Origin: an uncultured Flavobacterium sp.
GTDB taxonomy: Bacteria; Bacteroidota; Bacteroidia; Flavobacteriales; Flavobacteriaceae
Length of the DNA stretch: 43,726 bases
Direction: 5' to 3'
NCBI RefSeq assembly: GCF_946481155.1
Contig: NZ_CAMLMK010000011.1
Location: 1-43,726, forward strand
The notes under the pieces are model-generated. The model had not been told where the DNA came from, ran no database searches, and worked only from the letters and a program-made list of their open reading frames with translations. Every line of letters starts with the position of its first letter. Position 1 is the first letter of the stretch. Below, in pieces: positions 7,891-16,368 of this stretch. The position numbers and the translations under genes were made by a program.

Positions 7891-8289
7891 TTAAAGGCTG
7901 TGTATTACTTCAATCAATTTATTTTTAGTGATAGGTTTGACGATATAATCTGCCACATCATTAATTGCCGCCGCTCGTTCAATGTCAGCCGGGGAAATGG
8001 AGGAGGAGCATATATAGATTGGAATTTTTTTGGCAAGATCTCCATTTAGTTTGCTGAATTCTTCGAGGAATTGCCAACCATTCATAACCGGCATACTCAA
8101 ATCTAACAATATGATTTCCGGTAATTGGTCGGCCTTGCTCTTATTTTCCTTAATAAAGTTTATGGCATCCAGTCCATTCCCATAAACCGTTATAAAGTCC
8201 ACAAGTTCGGTTTGCTGAATTGTTTTAGTAGTCAGGAAAACGAAAACGTTGTCATCGTCAATGAGGGTAAGCGTTTTTACTTTGTTCAT
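7891..8289 (-). CDS. Single-domain response regulator (CheY-like receiver)
   Basis: A stand-alone receiver domain of 132 residues with no output domain. The acidic pocket is D11-D13, the phospho-acceptor is D63 in IILLDLSMPVMNGW, a switch Ser lies at about 95 (ICSSS), and the conserved Lys is K118 in IVKPI. It overlaps the kinase gene by four bases (ATGA), so it is translationally coupled and is surely the kinase's partner. It may pass phosphate to another protein or act by protein contact; the target is not visible here. Confidence 0.93.
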   Translation of the reverse strand: MNKVKTLTLIDDDNVFVFLTTKTIQQTELVDFITVYGNGLDAINFIKENKSKADQLPEIILLDLSMPVMNGWQFLEEFSKLNGDLAKKIPIYICSSSISPADIERAAAINDVADYIVKPITKNKLIEVIHSL

Positions 8290-10184
8290 AAACCTTGATT
8301 TTTAAATTCGATATAAAAAGTTGACCCAACGTTGGGTTGGCTTGTCACCCAAATATTCCCGCCCATGGCCTCTACCTGCGTTTTAGTCATAAACAAACCA
8401 AATCCTTTTGCATCAGCGTGCTTGTGAAATACTTTACGTATTTTGAAAACCTGGTCTTTGTGAAGCTCCAGATCAATGCCTAACCCATTATCTTTGACCA
8501 CTAATAATGTGCTGTGGTCCGGACGCCGTTTTGTACTGATCTTAAGGACAAGGTTGCGCTCGTCTGATCTGTATTTGATAGCATTGCTGATAAGATTAGT
8601 TAAAATACTGTCCATATATTTTTGAGGAAATTGAATACTAGGCGCCTCATTGAAATCCAATTCGATTTTAGCATGGTATTCCCGTATTTGTGTTGTGAAA
8701 CCGATCAGGATTTTTTCCACACAGTCCTTTAGATTGATAGGGTCAGAGGCTACGCCAATGTCCTGTTTTATCTGTATGGATTCCACTAATTGGTTAAATA
8801 CTTCCATCAGGTGGTCTACCACCGGTTTTATTTTGACAAGGCCATCGCTTCTATCTTCTTCGTTCGTGCTTTCGTTGATGTAATCAATCAGCATTGAAAT
8901 GTTTAATAAAGGGGCACGTAAATTATGAGAAACAATATTACAGAAATCAACAAGCTGTGTATTTTGTAACTCCAGTAATTTGGCATGCTCCAAAGCTTTT
9001 TTATTGTTTTTTTTAATTTGTTCCTCTGCTTTTTTTCTTTCTGTAATATCAGAGCGGATAGCAACATACTGATAAGGTTTACCTGAATTATTTAAAAAGG
9101 GAACAATAGTGGTATCCACCCAGTATACAGTACCGTCTTTGGCTTTATTCTTTAGTTCACCTTTCCAGACTTTTCCTTGCGCAATGGTTCTCCAAAGGGT
9201 TTTTATGAATTCTTTTGAATGATATCCTGAATTTATGATACGGTGATCCTGATGGATTAATTCTTCCATGCTGTATTTCGATATTTTACAGAAGTTATCG
9301 TTCACATGCGTAATGATGCCCTTCTGGTCGGTAATGGCAACAATGGCGGATTCATCGAGAGCATACTTATAATCGGAGATTTCTTTAAGGGTTTTTTGCA
9401 GCTCCTCTTCATTTCTTTTTCTTTCCGTAATATCAGAACGGATGGCAACATACTGATAAGGTTTACCAGACCCATTTAAAAAAGGGACTATAGTGGTATC
9501 AACCCAATATATCGTTCCGTCTTTAGCTTTATTTTTCAGCTCACCTTTCCACACTTTGCCTTGCGCAATCGTTCTCCAAAGATTTTGTATGTATTCTTTC
9601 GGATGGTATCCCGAATTTATAATACGATGGTCCTGGTTAATTAACTCTTCCACATTATATTTTGATATTTTGCAGAAATTATCGTTTACATGGGTGATTA
9701 TGCCTTTTTGGTCGGTAATGGCGATAATGGCCGATTCGTCAAGGGCATACTTATAATCTGAAATCTCTTTTAGCGTTTTTTGCAGTTTTTCCTCATTCCT
9801 CTTTCTTTCTGTAATATCAGATCGGATGGCAACATACTGGTAAGGTTTGCCCGAACTGTTTAAAAATGGGACTATAGTAGTATCGACCCAGTATATTGTT
9901 CCGTCTTTGGCTCTGTTCTTTAGTTCGCCTTTCCAGACTTTTCCGTTTGCAATAGTTCTCCAAAGGTTTTTTATGTATTCTTTTGGATGGTAGCCCGAAT
10001 TGATGATCCTATGGTCCTGGCCTATGAGTTCTTCAGCGTTGTATTTTGAAATTTTGCAGAAATTCTCATTTACGTGGATAATGATTCCTTTCTGGTCGGT
10101 AATTGCCACAATAGCAGACTCATCCAGCGCATATTTATAATCTGCTATTTTTTCCTTTGTTTTCTCTTTTATTTTCTCTTTCAT
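8286..10184 (-). CDS. Multi-PAS sensor histidine kinase
   Basis: A soluble sensor kinase of 632 residues from the ATG at 10184. Three nearly identical PAS-PAC units of 128 residues each lie at about 15-142, 143-270 and 271-385. They are followed by a coiled linker, a HisKA helix with H420 in VSHNLRAPL, and an HATPase domain (N box NLISNAIKY near 530-538, G1 DNGLGID near 565-571, G2 GFGLFM near 594-599). The PAS units are of the type containing HRIINSGYH and WVDTTIVPF. No transmembrane segment is present, so it senses a cytoplasmic signal. An in-frame GTG at 10235 would add 17 residues. It is coupled to the receiver gene by an ATGA overlap. Confidence 0.93.
   Translation of the reverse strand: MKEKIKEKTKEKIADYKYALDESAIVAITDQKGIIIHVNENFCKISKYNAEELIGQDHRIINSGYHPKEYIKNLWRTIANGKVWKGELKNRAKDGTIYWVDTTIVPFLNSSGKPYQYVAIRSDITERKRNEEKLQKTLKEISDYKYALDESAIIAITDQKGIITHVNDNFCKISKYNVEELINQDHRIINSGYHPKEYIQNLWRTIAQGKVWKGELKNKAKDGTIYWVDTTIVPFLNGSGKPYQYVAIRSDITERKRNEEELQKTLKEISDYKYALDESAIVAITDQKGIITHVNDNFCKISKYSMEELIHQDHRIINSGYHSKEFIKTLWRTIAQGKVWKGELKNKAKDGTVYWVDTTIVPFLNNSGKPYQYVAIRSDITERKKAEEQIKKNNKKALEHAKLLELQNTQLVDFCNIVSHNLRAPLLNISMLIDYINESTNEEDRSDGLVKIKPVVDHLMEVFNQLVESIQIKQDIGVASDPINLKDCVEKILIGFTTQIREYHAKIELDFNEAPSIQFPQKYMDSILTNLISNAIKYRSDERNLVLKISTKRRPDHSTLLVVKDNGLGIDLELHKDQVFKIRKVFHKHADAKGFGLFMTKTQVEAMGGNIWVTSQPNVGSTFYIEFKNQGL
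9030..10142 (-). repeat. Three in-frame tandem repeats of 384 bp encoding PAS-PAC units
   Basis: Repeat 1 is 9759-10142, repeat 2 is 9375-9758, and repeat 3 is about 9030-9374. Protein identity between copies is very high, and the DNA is also clearly similar, including at third positions. This suggests fairly recent internal duplication. Confidence 0.85.
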
Positions 10185-10235
10185 GGGTACAATGGAATTT
10201 AATGGCCAATTGGTTGGTCTCCATTCTGATATCAC

Positions 10236-10554
10236 CGGGTCCCACGAATGGATGCGCGAATCTGCAGGATGCAGGGCAATATCCTTTATAAAAGTAAGAA
10301 AAATTCGTCAATTATGTGTTGAGATATTTGCAAAAATAGTACGTAGAAATACGTGATTTTTTCACATTTATTCATTTAAATACTACAAAAACTAAATTTT
10401 TTATTGTAAAAGCGGCAAAAGTTTGAATTTTGATCGTATAAAGAAGAATAGTTGCCAGAAAGTATAATTATACAAATAATACCAAATATCCTGTAACGAA
10501 ACTAGGAAGGTTTGCATCTAATTTAGCATCTAACACTTTTTAAAAAAATAGGTT
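10236..10554. other. Divergent intergenic region of 319 bp
   Basis: It separates the kinase operon (minus) from a lipoprotein gene (plus). It holds a TATTTTTG element for the kinase (10331-10338) and a dyad ACGTA-GAAA-TACGT (10341-10354). A short open frame continues the kinase frame upstream without an ATG and ends at a TGA near 10308-10310. No other gene is visible. Confidence 0.5.
10331..10354 (-). promoter_or_regulatory. Candidate kinase promoter with adjacent dyad
   Basis: TATTTTTG at 10331-10338 on the minus strand matches TAnnTTTG. The dyad ACGTA-GAAA-TACGT at 10341-10354 abuts it on the upstream side, where a regulator could bind. Confidence 0.4.
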
Positions 10555-10977
10555 ATGAAAAATCGAAATTTGTTACTGGTATTTGGATTATGTATTGGAT
10601 TGCTTGCATCTTCCTGCAATAATGATGACAATGAAGGTGAAACTCTGGCACCTTTAGCAGGTAAATGGGATATTGCTCAAGTTGGGACTATTGTAGGGGG
10701 AACAGAAACCTTAATTGATGCGCCGCAAAATGAAAGCGGATGTGAAAAAGACTATATCGACCTCAAGCTTGACAATACAGTCATTGAGGGAGATTATGAT
10801 TCAACCATTAGCGAGTGTGCACTTACCACAGACGAGGGAATTTATTCCAGATCGCATAATGACTTAACAAGAGTTGTTGACGGCGTCACTACAGTGCAGG
10901 ATATTATGAATCTGACGTTTACGGAACTAAAGCTAAAAGATGCAGATGGTAATGTTGAAGTCTATGTCAGACATTAA
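10555..10977 (+). CDS. Lipocalin-like lipoprotein
   Basis: A 140-residue lipoprotein: basic start, hydrophobic core and lipobox LASSC with Cys21. The residues just after the Cys are CNNDDNEGE. This acidic patch resembles the lipoprotein export signals described for Flavobacterium and Capnocytophaga, so surface exposure is plausible. The mature part begins APLAGKWDIAQV, typical of Bacteroidota lipocalin-like domains, and has two Cys residues about 25 apart. The gene is monocistronic, with a strong terminator after it. The ligand is unknown. Confidence 0.75.
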   Translation: MKNRNLLLVFGLCIGLLASSCNNDDNEGETLAPLAGKWDIAQVGTIVGGTETLIDAPQNESGCEKDYIDLKLDNTVIEGDYDSTISECALTTDEGIYSRSHNDLTRVVDGVTTVQDIMNLTFTELKLKDADGNVEVYVRH

Positions 10978-10997
10978 TCTGATAATTTCAGGATAGG

Positions 10998-11040
10998 AAA
11001 AAACGGAAATACTTTTAAGTTATTTCCGTTTTTTTTATTT
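10998..11040 (+). terminator. Intrinsic terminator of the lipocalin-like lipoprotein gene
   Basis: AAAAAACGGAAATA (10998-11011) pairs with TATTTCCGTTTTTT (11021-11034) over a 9-nt loop and runs into a T tract. Confidence 0.85.
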
Positions 11041-11195
11041 TCGTGCAATTCGTATCTGCAATTAACATTTGACAAATCTCATGTGAACTGTAATCAATAG
11101 CAATCTGATTTACTGCTAAATACTTCCCAAAACCGGATAATTTTACTAGAAGAATATTTATATATTTACCGGCCCGTTTTCACTAACAATTAATC

Positions 11196-12803
11196 ATGGC
11201 TCATCGCTCACTGTATCTGGTTTTATTATTCCTTTCGTTTTCATGGAATATGATAGCGCAATCTTCGGATAGTCCCTTGATGCAGCAGGGATGGGCAGCA
11301 CTTACAAAAGATAAAGATAATCAGGCATTCCGCTATTTTTATCAGGCTTACGAACAAGCCAAAAAGGAAAATAATACCGCGGACAAAGCAGAAGCATTAC
11401 TTTATTTGGGAATCTGTTCTTATGGCTCAAGTCTGGAAAATGGGCTTCAGTATGCGATGCAATCATTGGACAATTATACTAAGCTGGAAAAAAGAAATCC
11501 GGATCAGGCTAAAATGGGTAGGGGCAAATGCCTGCAGCTAATCAGTACTATTTATACACGCCAAGGAAAATATTCCGAAGCCATGTCAATAAGCAGAGAA
11601 GTGATAACCATTTTTAAAGATAGGACAGATAAAAGTGGTACGTTAGGACTGGCTTATTCCAGTGTTGGAAGCCTGCATGAAATGCAAAAGCAAAAAGACT
11701 CGGCGATTTGGTATTTCAAACTGGCTCTAAATGATTTTGAAACCTCAGGTAATAAAGCTTATTTACCTAATGCTTATATTAAAATTGGCGAACGGGAATT
11801 AGAAGATAACCATGCAGACCTTAGCCTAAAATATTTTAATAAAGGATTGTCGATTGCTGAGGTCACTCAAAATAAACAGGCACAGGTGGCAAGTCTGATT
11901 ACTTTGGGTAAATGGCATCTAAAGAATGGGAGCGGCATTAAAGCGCATGACTATTTTCAAAAAGCAAATCAAATCGCTGTTACGTTATCTGATAAGACGT
12001 TTGAATTAAAAACACTTCAGGCGCTTATAAGCTTAAATGAAACCCGGAAAAATTATCCTGAAATTGCCGGACTTCAAAACCGGTTGCTTTTTATTAAAGA
12101 TCAGCTTTATTCATTGGAACGTGAAAAAATAGCAAAAAACCTTGAAGTACAGTTTGAAATAGCTGAAAAAGACAAAAAAATGGCATTGATCTTAAAAGAA
12201 AAAGAGGTGATTAAACTCTCAAATTATCTTTTAGCCATTTGTATTTTGATTCTTTTAATTGCTTCTGTAGCGGGGTATTTTTACTTCAAAAACAGTAAAG
12301 AACGGGACAGACAGCTGCTAAAAGTAAAAGAAACACTTGTGGATTCCCTCAATAAACAGAGAGAACTGGAAGAAATACAATTTAGGAATGATCTTGAACA
12401 CAAAGAAAATCAACTGAGTGGCATTACACTGCAAATGCTGCAAAAAAACGAATTGCTTAACGAAATTAAAACCGCAATTGACAATAAGCAACCACTGTCT
12501 GAACAGCAACTGGTCAAAATGGTAAATCAGCATTTTGAACAAAACAACAGATGGAGTGATTTTGACCTCTATTTTGAAAGCATCAATAAAAATTTCTATA
12601 CCCGTTTGAAACAGACTCATCCGGAGATTAGCGCTAACGACTTAAAAATATGCGCGCTCATAAAATTAAATATGTCAATAAAAGAGATGGCTTCGATTCT
12701 CAATATTTCTCCCGATAGCGTAAAAACGGCTCGTTATCGCCTACGAAAAAAACTGCAGTTGGCTGCCGATGAAAACCTTACCGACTTCATTCTGTCCATT
12801 TAA
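11196..12803 (+). CDS. TPR membrane regulator with C-terminal LuxR-like HTH
   Basis: The 535-residue protein has a signal peptide (about 1-22) and a set of tetratricopeptide repeats (about 25-290) facing the periplasm. A transmembrane helix follows (about 346-366, LSNYLLAICILILLIASVAG), then a coiled-coil and a cytoplasmic HTH near the C-terminus (IKLNMSIKEMASILNISPDSVKTARYRLRKKL). This layout is a common Bacteroidota one-component regulator that links envelope protein contacts to transcription. It stands alone between the lipocalin-like gene and the crp/fnr gene. A near-consensus TATATTTA at 11161-11168 is a possible promoter. Its target genes are unknown. Confidence 0.88.
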   Translation: MAHRSLYLVLLFLSFSWNMIAQSSDSPLMQQGWAALTKDKDNQAFRYFYQAYEQAKKENNTADKAEALLYLGICSYGSSLENGLQYAMQSLDNYTKLEKRNPDQAKMGRGKCLQLISTIYTRQGKYSEAMSISREVITIFKDRTDKSGTLGLAYSSVGSLHEMQKQKDSAIWYFKLALNDFETSGNKAYLPNAYIKIGERELEDNHADLSLKYFNKGLSIAEVTQNKQAQVASLITLGKWHLKNGSGIKAHDYFQKANQIAVTLSDKTFELKTLQALISLNETRKNYPEIAGLQNRLLFIKDQLYSLEREKIAKNLEVQFEIAEKDKKMALILKEKEVIKLSNYLLAICILILLIASVAGYFYFKNSKERDRQLLKVKETLVDSLNKQRELEEIQFRNDLEHKENQLSGITLQMLQKNELLNEIKTAIDNKQPLSEQQLVKMVNQHFEQNNRWSDFDLYFESINKNFYTRLKQTHPEISANDLKICALIKLNMSIKEMASILNISPDSVKTARYRLRKKLQLAADENLTDFILSI

Positions 12804-12842
12804 AATAGTAACTGTTTACTAGATTTCTATCGTTATTTATTG

Positions 12843-12905
12843 TTTGTCTACTTTTTGTCTACCTTATTTTTAGGGTTTTGACAATGATCTGCTATAGTTT
12901 TGACA
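12843..12905. repeat. Two short direct-repeat pairs upstream of the crp/fnr gene
   Basis: TTTGTCTAC occurs at 12843-12851 and 12854-12862 (11-bp period). GTTTTGACA occurs at 12875-12883 and 12897-12905 (22-bp period). The second GTTTTGACA overlaps TAGTTTTG (12895-12902), a match to the -7 element. Helical spacing suggests regulator binding, but this is not established. Confidence 0.4.
12895..12902 (+). promoter_or_regulatory. Candidate -7 element of the crp/fnr gene
   Basis: TAGTTTTG fits TAnnTTTG, 62 nt before the ATG at 12965. Confidence 0.4.
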
Positions 12906-12964
12906 TTTAAAGGAAAGTACCAGATAATTTTCTCCCAGGTAAGATTTGTTTTTTTTAAGTAGCT

Positions 12965-13513
12965 ATGAACATGAATAAAACAGAAGCAGCATTTTATGAT
13001 TTTCATTTGAGTTTAGAAAGTAAAAAAATAAAAAAAGGCACCGTTCTATTACGTCAGGGTGAGAAAGTCAAATATATTTATCAGGTTAAAAAAGGTTGTT
13101 TAAAAGGTTATGTAACGGATAAAGCAGCTAAAGAACATATCCTGCAGTTTGCTCCTGAAAACTGGATTATCACTGATATGAATAGTTCTCTCAATGATGT
13201 GGAATCAGCAATAAGCATTGATGCGATTGAAGACAGCGAAGTCATTTTCTTTGATAAAAAATTGATGCACAATCTCGAAACCATAAAACACGAAACTTTA
13301 CTGAGAGAGATGAAACGACTGCACAACCATGTCATCGCAAACAACAAACGATTAATCCAATTGCTGAGCTCAACAGCAGAAGAACGTTATCTCGCCTTTA
13401 TCGAAACTTATCCGTCACTTGTTCAGCGTCTTCCGGTAAAATTAATCGCGTCCTATTTAAATATCAGCCCGGAATTTTTGAGCCGCATCCGCAAAAAAAT
13501 AGTCCAGAAATAA
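12965..13513 (+). CDS. Crp/Fnr family transcription regulator
   Basis: The 182-residue protein has a cyclic-nucleotide-binding-type beta roll (about 20-110), a dimer helix, and a C-terminal winged HTH. The recognition helix reads SPEFLSRIRKK. Its E-x-x-S-R pattern equals that used by FNR to read TTGAT half-sites. The N-terminal cysteines of FNR are missing (only C45 is present), so an oxygen-sensing iron-sulfur cluster is not expected. Heme, NO or another ligand is possible. A perfect FNR box lies 16 bp after its stop and ahead of the envelope operon, which is the likely target. A second in-frame ATG lies two codons in. Confidence 0.9.
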   Translation: MNMNKTEAAFYDFHLSLESKKIKKGTVLLRQGEKVKYIYQVKKGCLKGYVTDKAAKEHILQFAPENWIITDMNSSLNDVESAISIDAIEDSEVIFFDKKLMHNLETIKHETLLREMKRLHNHVIANNKRLIQLLSSTAEERYLAFIETYPSLVQRLPVKLIASYLNISPEFLSRIRKKIVQK

Positions 13514-13529
13514 ACTATTTATATTTTTC

Positions 13530-13543
13530 TTGATTTAGATCAA
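13530..13543. promoter_or_regulatory. Perfect FNR-type box ahead of the envelope redox operon
   Basis: TTGAT-TTAG-ATCAA is an exact TTGAT-N4-ATCAA palindrome. It lies 121 nt upstream of the OB-fold gene and directly after the crp/fnr gene. It is the natural binding site for an ExxSR-type Crp/Fnr protein. Confidence 0.7.
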
Positions 13544-13663
13544 TTTTTATCTTTTTACTTCTATTCATTTTTGTCAATAAATTTTAATTAAATGAAACGG
13601 AATTACATCTGCTAATGCGGTACTATTCTGTTTTTTAAAAGCGTAAAATTTTAAGACCAAAAC

Positions 13664-14053
13664 ATGAAAATTTCGTCAATTAAAGTCATCGTAATCCTGT
13701 TAGTGATAAGTTTTGGATCTTACTATTTATACAACTATGTTTTATACAAGGAAGGAAGAAATATTCACGAAGAAAAACCAGCATATTCAGTTTCTGCTTC
13801 AGATTTTATTGAGGAATATTTTGCCGAAGTCCTAAAAGCAGAATCAAAATATCTGAATAAAACAATCTCGATTGAAGGAAATGTTACTGAAGTTTCTGAT
13901 TCAACACTTGTGCTGGATAGCAAGATTTTCTGCCAGATGGATGAAAAAGTAAATCGGAACTCCCTGAACAAACGACTCACTATAAAAGGAAGATGCATTG
14001 GTTATGATGATTTGTTTGAAGTAGTAAAATTTGATCAATGCAGTCAGCAATAA
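13664..14053 (+). CDS. Membrane-anchored OB-fold protein (tRNA_anti-like)
   Basis: A 129-residue protein with one N-terminal hydrophobic helix (about 7-26) and a periplasmic part. The latter matches the tRNA_anti-like OB-fold family (SASDFIEEYFAEVLKAESKYLNKTISIEGNVTEV, ending LTIKGRCIGYDDLFEVVKFDQC). Two Cys residues at about 90 and 126 could form a disulfide. It is the first gene of a six-gene unit with gaps of at most 11 nt, and its stop overlaps the next ATG (TAATG). The ligand of this family is not known; in this context it may bind a small envelope molecule or partner. Confidence 0.8.
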   Translation: MKISSIKVIVILLVISFGSYYLYNYVLYKEGRNIHEEKPAYSVSASDFIEEYFAEVLKAESKYLNKTISIEGNVTEVSDSTLVLDSKIFCQMDEKVNRNSLNKRLTIKGRCIGYDDLFEVVKFDQCSQQ

Positions 14054-14904
14054 TGAATATGAAAAAAAAGTTCTTTTTAACCGTCTGCTTTTTATGTGCC
14101 TTCTATGGTAATGCTCAAGACGATCTGCTTTCCGAATTAGATTCGACGCAAGTAGCGAATAAAGCAGTAACGGCCACCTTCAAAGGATTGCAGATTATAA
14201 CCTTACAGTCCACAAAACTGCCTGCCGCAAAAGAGTTTTACATGGTTATATCCCATAGATTTGGCTCTGTAAAAGGTGGTATTTCAGAGTTTTTTGGTTT
14301 TGATGATGCTACTACGAAAATTGGCGGTATTTATGGCGTAACGGATTGGCTTTCTGTAAGCGCATCACGTCATACGCTATTGAAAATTTATGAAGCCTCG
14401 GCAAAATATAGTGTTCTTAAACAAAATGATAAGTTCCCGTTTGCTATAGTAGGTTACACTACACTGGACATTAATAGCGGATTAAAAGAAGAAGACTATC
14501 CCAAAATTGAATTTTCGGACCGACTGTCTTATGTTCACCAGTTGCTGATTTCAAGAAAATTTTCGGAAAAATTATCGTTGGAAGTAGTGCCTTCTTTCCT
14601 TCATAAAAATCTTTACAATCCAGCTATCGAAAACGACGACCAATTTACGTTGGCTGCCGGCGGAAGAATGAAATTAAGCAAAAGGCTTTCTCTTAATTTA
14701 GAATACGGCCACAATTTCAATAAACCGGATTTCTATAAAAACCCTTTGTCTGTAGGTCTGGATGTAGAAACCGGCGGTCATATTTTCCAGTTACTGTTTA
14801 CAAATTCCCAATCCATGACCGAAAGCGGATATCTGACAAACGCTTCAGGAGATTGGGGCAAAGGTAATTTCTTCTTTGGGTTTAATTTATATAGAGTTTT
14901 TTAA
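14053..14904 (+). CDS. DUF5777 family outer-membrane beta-barrel protein
   Basis: A 283-residue protein with signal peptide MKKKFFLTVCFLCAFYGNAQ. Alternating beta strands follow and end in an aromatic residue (NLYRVF), as for outer-membrane barrels. LPAAKEFYMVISHRFGSVKGG and the GVTDWLSVSASR strand are DUF5777 blocks. The ATG at 14053 overlaps the upstream stop, which suggests coupled translation; ATG 14059 is also possible. Its neighbours (cytochrome, YceI, DOMON-like) suggest that the operon handles a redox or lipid-like substrate at the outer membrane. The specific role is inferred only. Confidence 0.85.
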   Translation: MNMKKKFFLTVCFLCAFYGNAQDDLLSELDSTQVANKAVTATFKGLQIITLQSTKLPAAKEFYMVISHRFGSVKGGISEFFGFDDATTKIGGIYGVTDWLSVSASRHTLLKIYEASAKYSVLKQNDKFPFAIVGYTTLDINSGLKEEDYPKIEFSDRLSYVHQLLISRKFSEKLSLEVVPSFLHKNLYNPAIENDDQFTLAAGGRMKLSKRLSLNLEYGHNFNKPDFYKNPLSVGLDVETGGHIFQLLFTNSQSMTESGYLTNASGDWGKGNFFFGFNLYRVF

Positions 14905-14914
14905 AGCATAGAAT

Positions 14915-15271
14915 ATGAAAAAATATTTTTGTTTATCCGGTCTTCTCGTGTTGCTCTACAGCTGTGATTCCAATACCTATGAAAGCATCGAAGAACCGAT
15001 GGTTATTGTTGGTAAAGTTAGCTATGCCACCCATGTAAAATCTATTGTTGAGGCCAACTGCGTTGTTTGTCATTCAGAAGGAGGACAGGCTTCTTTCAGG
15101 CCGTTCAATACTTATGCCCAGGTTAAAGAAGCGGTTCAGAACACAAATCTGTTAGATCGGATTCAGCGACAAAATGGAGAATCGGGGCAAATGCCAAGAA
15201 CAGGTAGAATGCCACAGGAAAAAATAAATGTAATTCTTCAGTGGAGAGCCGATGGCTTATTAGAAAATTAA
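14915..15271 (+). CDS. c-type cytochrome lipoprotein
   Basis: A 118-residue lipoprotein: LLYSC lipobox with Cys17. One covalent heme site, CVVCH (49-53), follows, and Met residues in GQMPRTGRMP can supply the distal ligand. It should sit on the periplasmic or outer face of the envelope and carry electrons. It lies between the DUF5777 barrel and YceI genes, with gaps of about 10 nt. The FNR-like box ahead of the operon fits induction under low oxygen or nitrosative conditions. Confidence 0.9.
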   Translation: MKKYFCLSGLLVLLYSCDSNTYESIEEPMVIVGKVSYATHVKSIVEANCVVCHSEGGQASFRPFNTYAQVKEAVQNTNLLDRIQRQNGESGQMPRTGRMPQEKINVILQWRADGLLEN

Positions 15272-15282
15272 ACTGTCAAAAA

Positions 15283-15828
15283 ATGAGAAAAACCATTATT
15301 CTTCTATGTTTGTTTGTTGGAACATTACAAGTTTCAGCGCAAAAATTCATTACCAAAACCGGAAGTTTAAAGTTTGAAGCCTCTGTTGATTCTTTCGAAG
15401 AAGTGGCCGCTGACAATAAAAATACCTCTGCGGTTTTAGAGTCTTCAACCGGAGAAATCGCTGTATTGGGACTTATGAAAGGATTTCATTTTAAAGTGGC
15501 TTTAATGGAAGAACACTTTAATGAAAATTATGTAGAATCCGATAAATTTCCCAAAACTACATTCAAAGGAAAAATTGAAGATTTCGATGTGTCAAAACTT
15601 ACAACGGTGCCAAAAACAGTTAAGATCTCGGGAGATTTAACCTTACACGGAAAATCAAAAAAAATAACAACTGTTGCTAAAGTTTCAAAAGCAGGGGATA
15701 AAATTATACTGGCAGGAAATTTCGATGTAACACCGGGAGATTTTGCTATTGAAATTCCAAAACTGGTAAGCAAAAAAGTGGCCGATAAAATCAAGATACT
15801 GTTCAATTTCTCACTTCAAAATAAATAA
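15283..15828 (+). CDS. YceI family polyisoprenoid-binding protein
   Basis: The 181-residue product has a signal peptide ending VSAQ (about 1-19). A lipocalin-like YceI domain follows: TGSLKFEASVDSFEEV, FPKTTFKGKI, VPKTVKISGDLTLHGKSKKI, and GNFDVTPGDFAIEIP. Family members bind isoprenoid chains, including quinone-like lipids, in the periplasm. The ATG at 15283 gives a proper signal peptide, and a GTG 42 nt upstream does not. Its place after a cytochrome gene suggests handling of a quinone or isoprenoid in an electron-transfer chain (inference). Confidence 0.92.
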   Translation: MRKTIILLCLFVGTLQVSAQKFITKTGSLKFEASVDSFEEVAADNKNTSAVLESSTGEIAVLGLMKGFHFKVALMEEHFNENYVESDKFPKTTFKGKIEDFDVSKLTTVPKTVKISGDLTLHGKSKKITTVAKVSKAGDKIILAGNFDVTPGDFAIEIPKLVSKKVADKIKILFNFSLQNK

Positions 15829-15833
15829 CGGCA

Positions 15834-16364
15834 ATGAAAAAATTACTTTTTCTTATTTTCTTATTCTCCATTGTTTCTTATGGACAAGCAAACAAAAATA
15901 CCGACAAAGACATATTCGATACGGCAAGATATGGTTCGGTGGAAGAGATGAAAATATTGACTGCAAAAAAAGCCGATACTATCAATGGAGTAAATGCAAT
16001 GGGATTCTCACCTTTAATTTTGGCGTGTTATAAAGGAAATACAGAGGTGGCAGCTTACTTAATTGAAAGAGTGAAAGATGTCAATTATAATAGCTCCAGC
16101 GGAACGGCATTGTCAGCAACGGTGGTAAAAGGGAATATAAATTTAGCTAAGATGTTACTGCAGCATAAAGCGAATCCCGACCTGGCAGATGCCAACGGAG
16201 TAACCCCCTTAATTTATGCGATTCAATTTAAAAATAAGGAACTGATCGCGTTATTATTAGAATACAAAGCAAGCAAAACAATAGCAGACGCATCGGGTAA
16301 GATGCCTTTTGAATATGCTGTTTTTACAAAAGATCAGGAAATAATCAATTTATTTAAAAACTAA
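15834..16364 (+). CDS. Exported ankyrin-repeat protein
   Basis: A 176-residue protein with signal peptide (MKKLLFLIFLFSIVSYGQA) and about four ankyrin repeats, for example NAMGFSPLILACYKGNTEVAAYLI, GTALSATVVKGNINLAKMLL and NGVTPLIYAIQFKNKELIALLL. Periplasmic ankyrin proteins usually act as protein-binding scaffolds or inhibitors. It lies 5 nt after yceI and 4 nt before the T9SS gene, so it belongs to the operon. The partner is unknown, though an operon product is likely. Confidence 0.88.
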   Translation: MKKLLFLIFLFSIVSYGQANKNTDKDIFDTARYGSVEEMKILTAKKADTINGVNAMGFSPLILACYKGNTEVAAYLIERVKDVNYNSSSGTALSATVVKGNINLAKMLLQHKANPDLADANGVTPLIYAIQFKNKELIALLLEYKASKTIADASGKMPFEYAVFTKDQEIINLFKN

Positions 16365-16368
16365 CATC

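Noticed and set aside
10185..10310. Upstream extension of the kinase frame (to GTG at 10235 and beyond)
   Set aside because: No ATG before the in-frame TGA; the extra residues match no PAS or linker feature. The ATG at 10184 starts just before the helical linker. The GTG start cannot be fully excluded.
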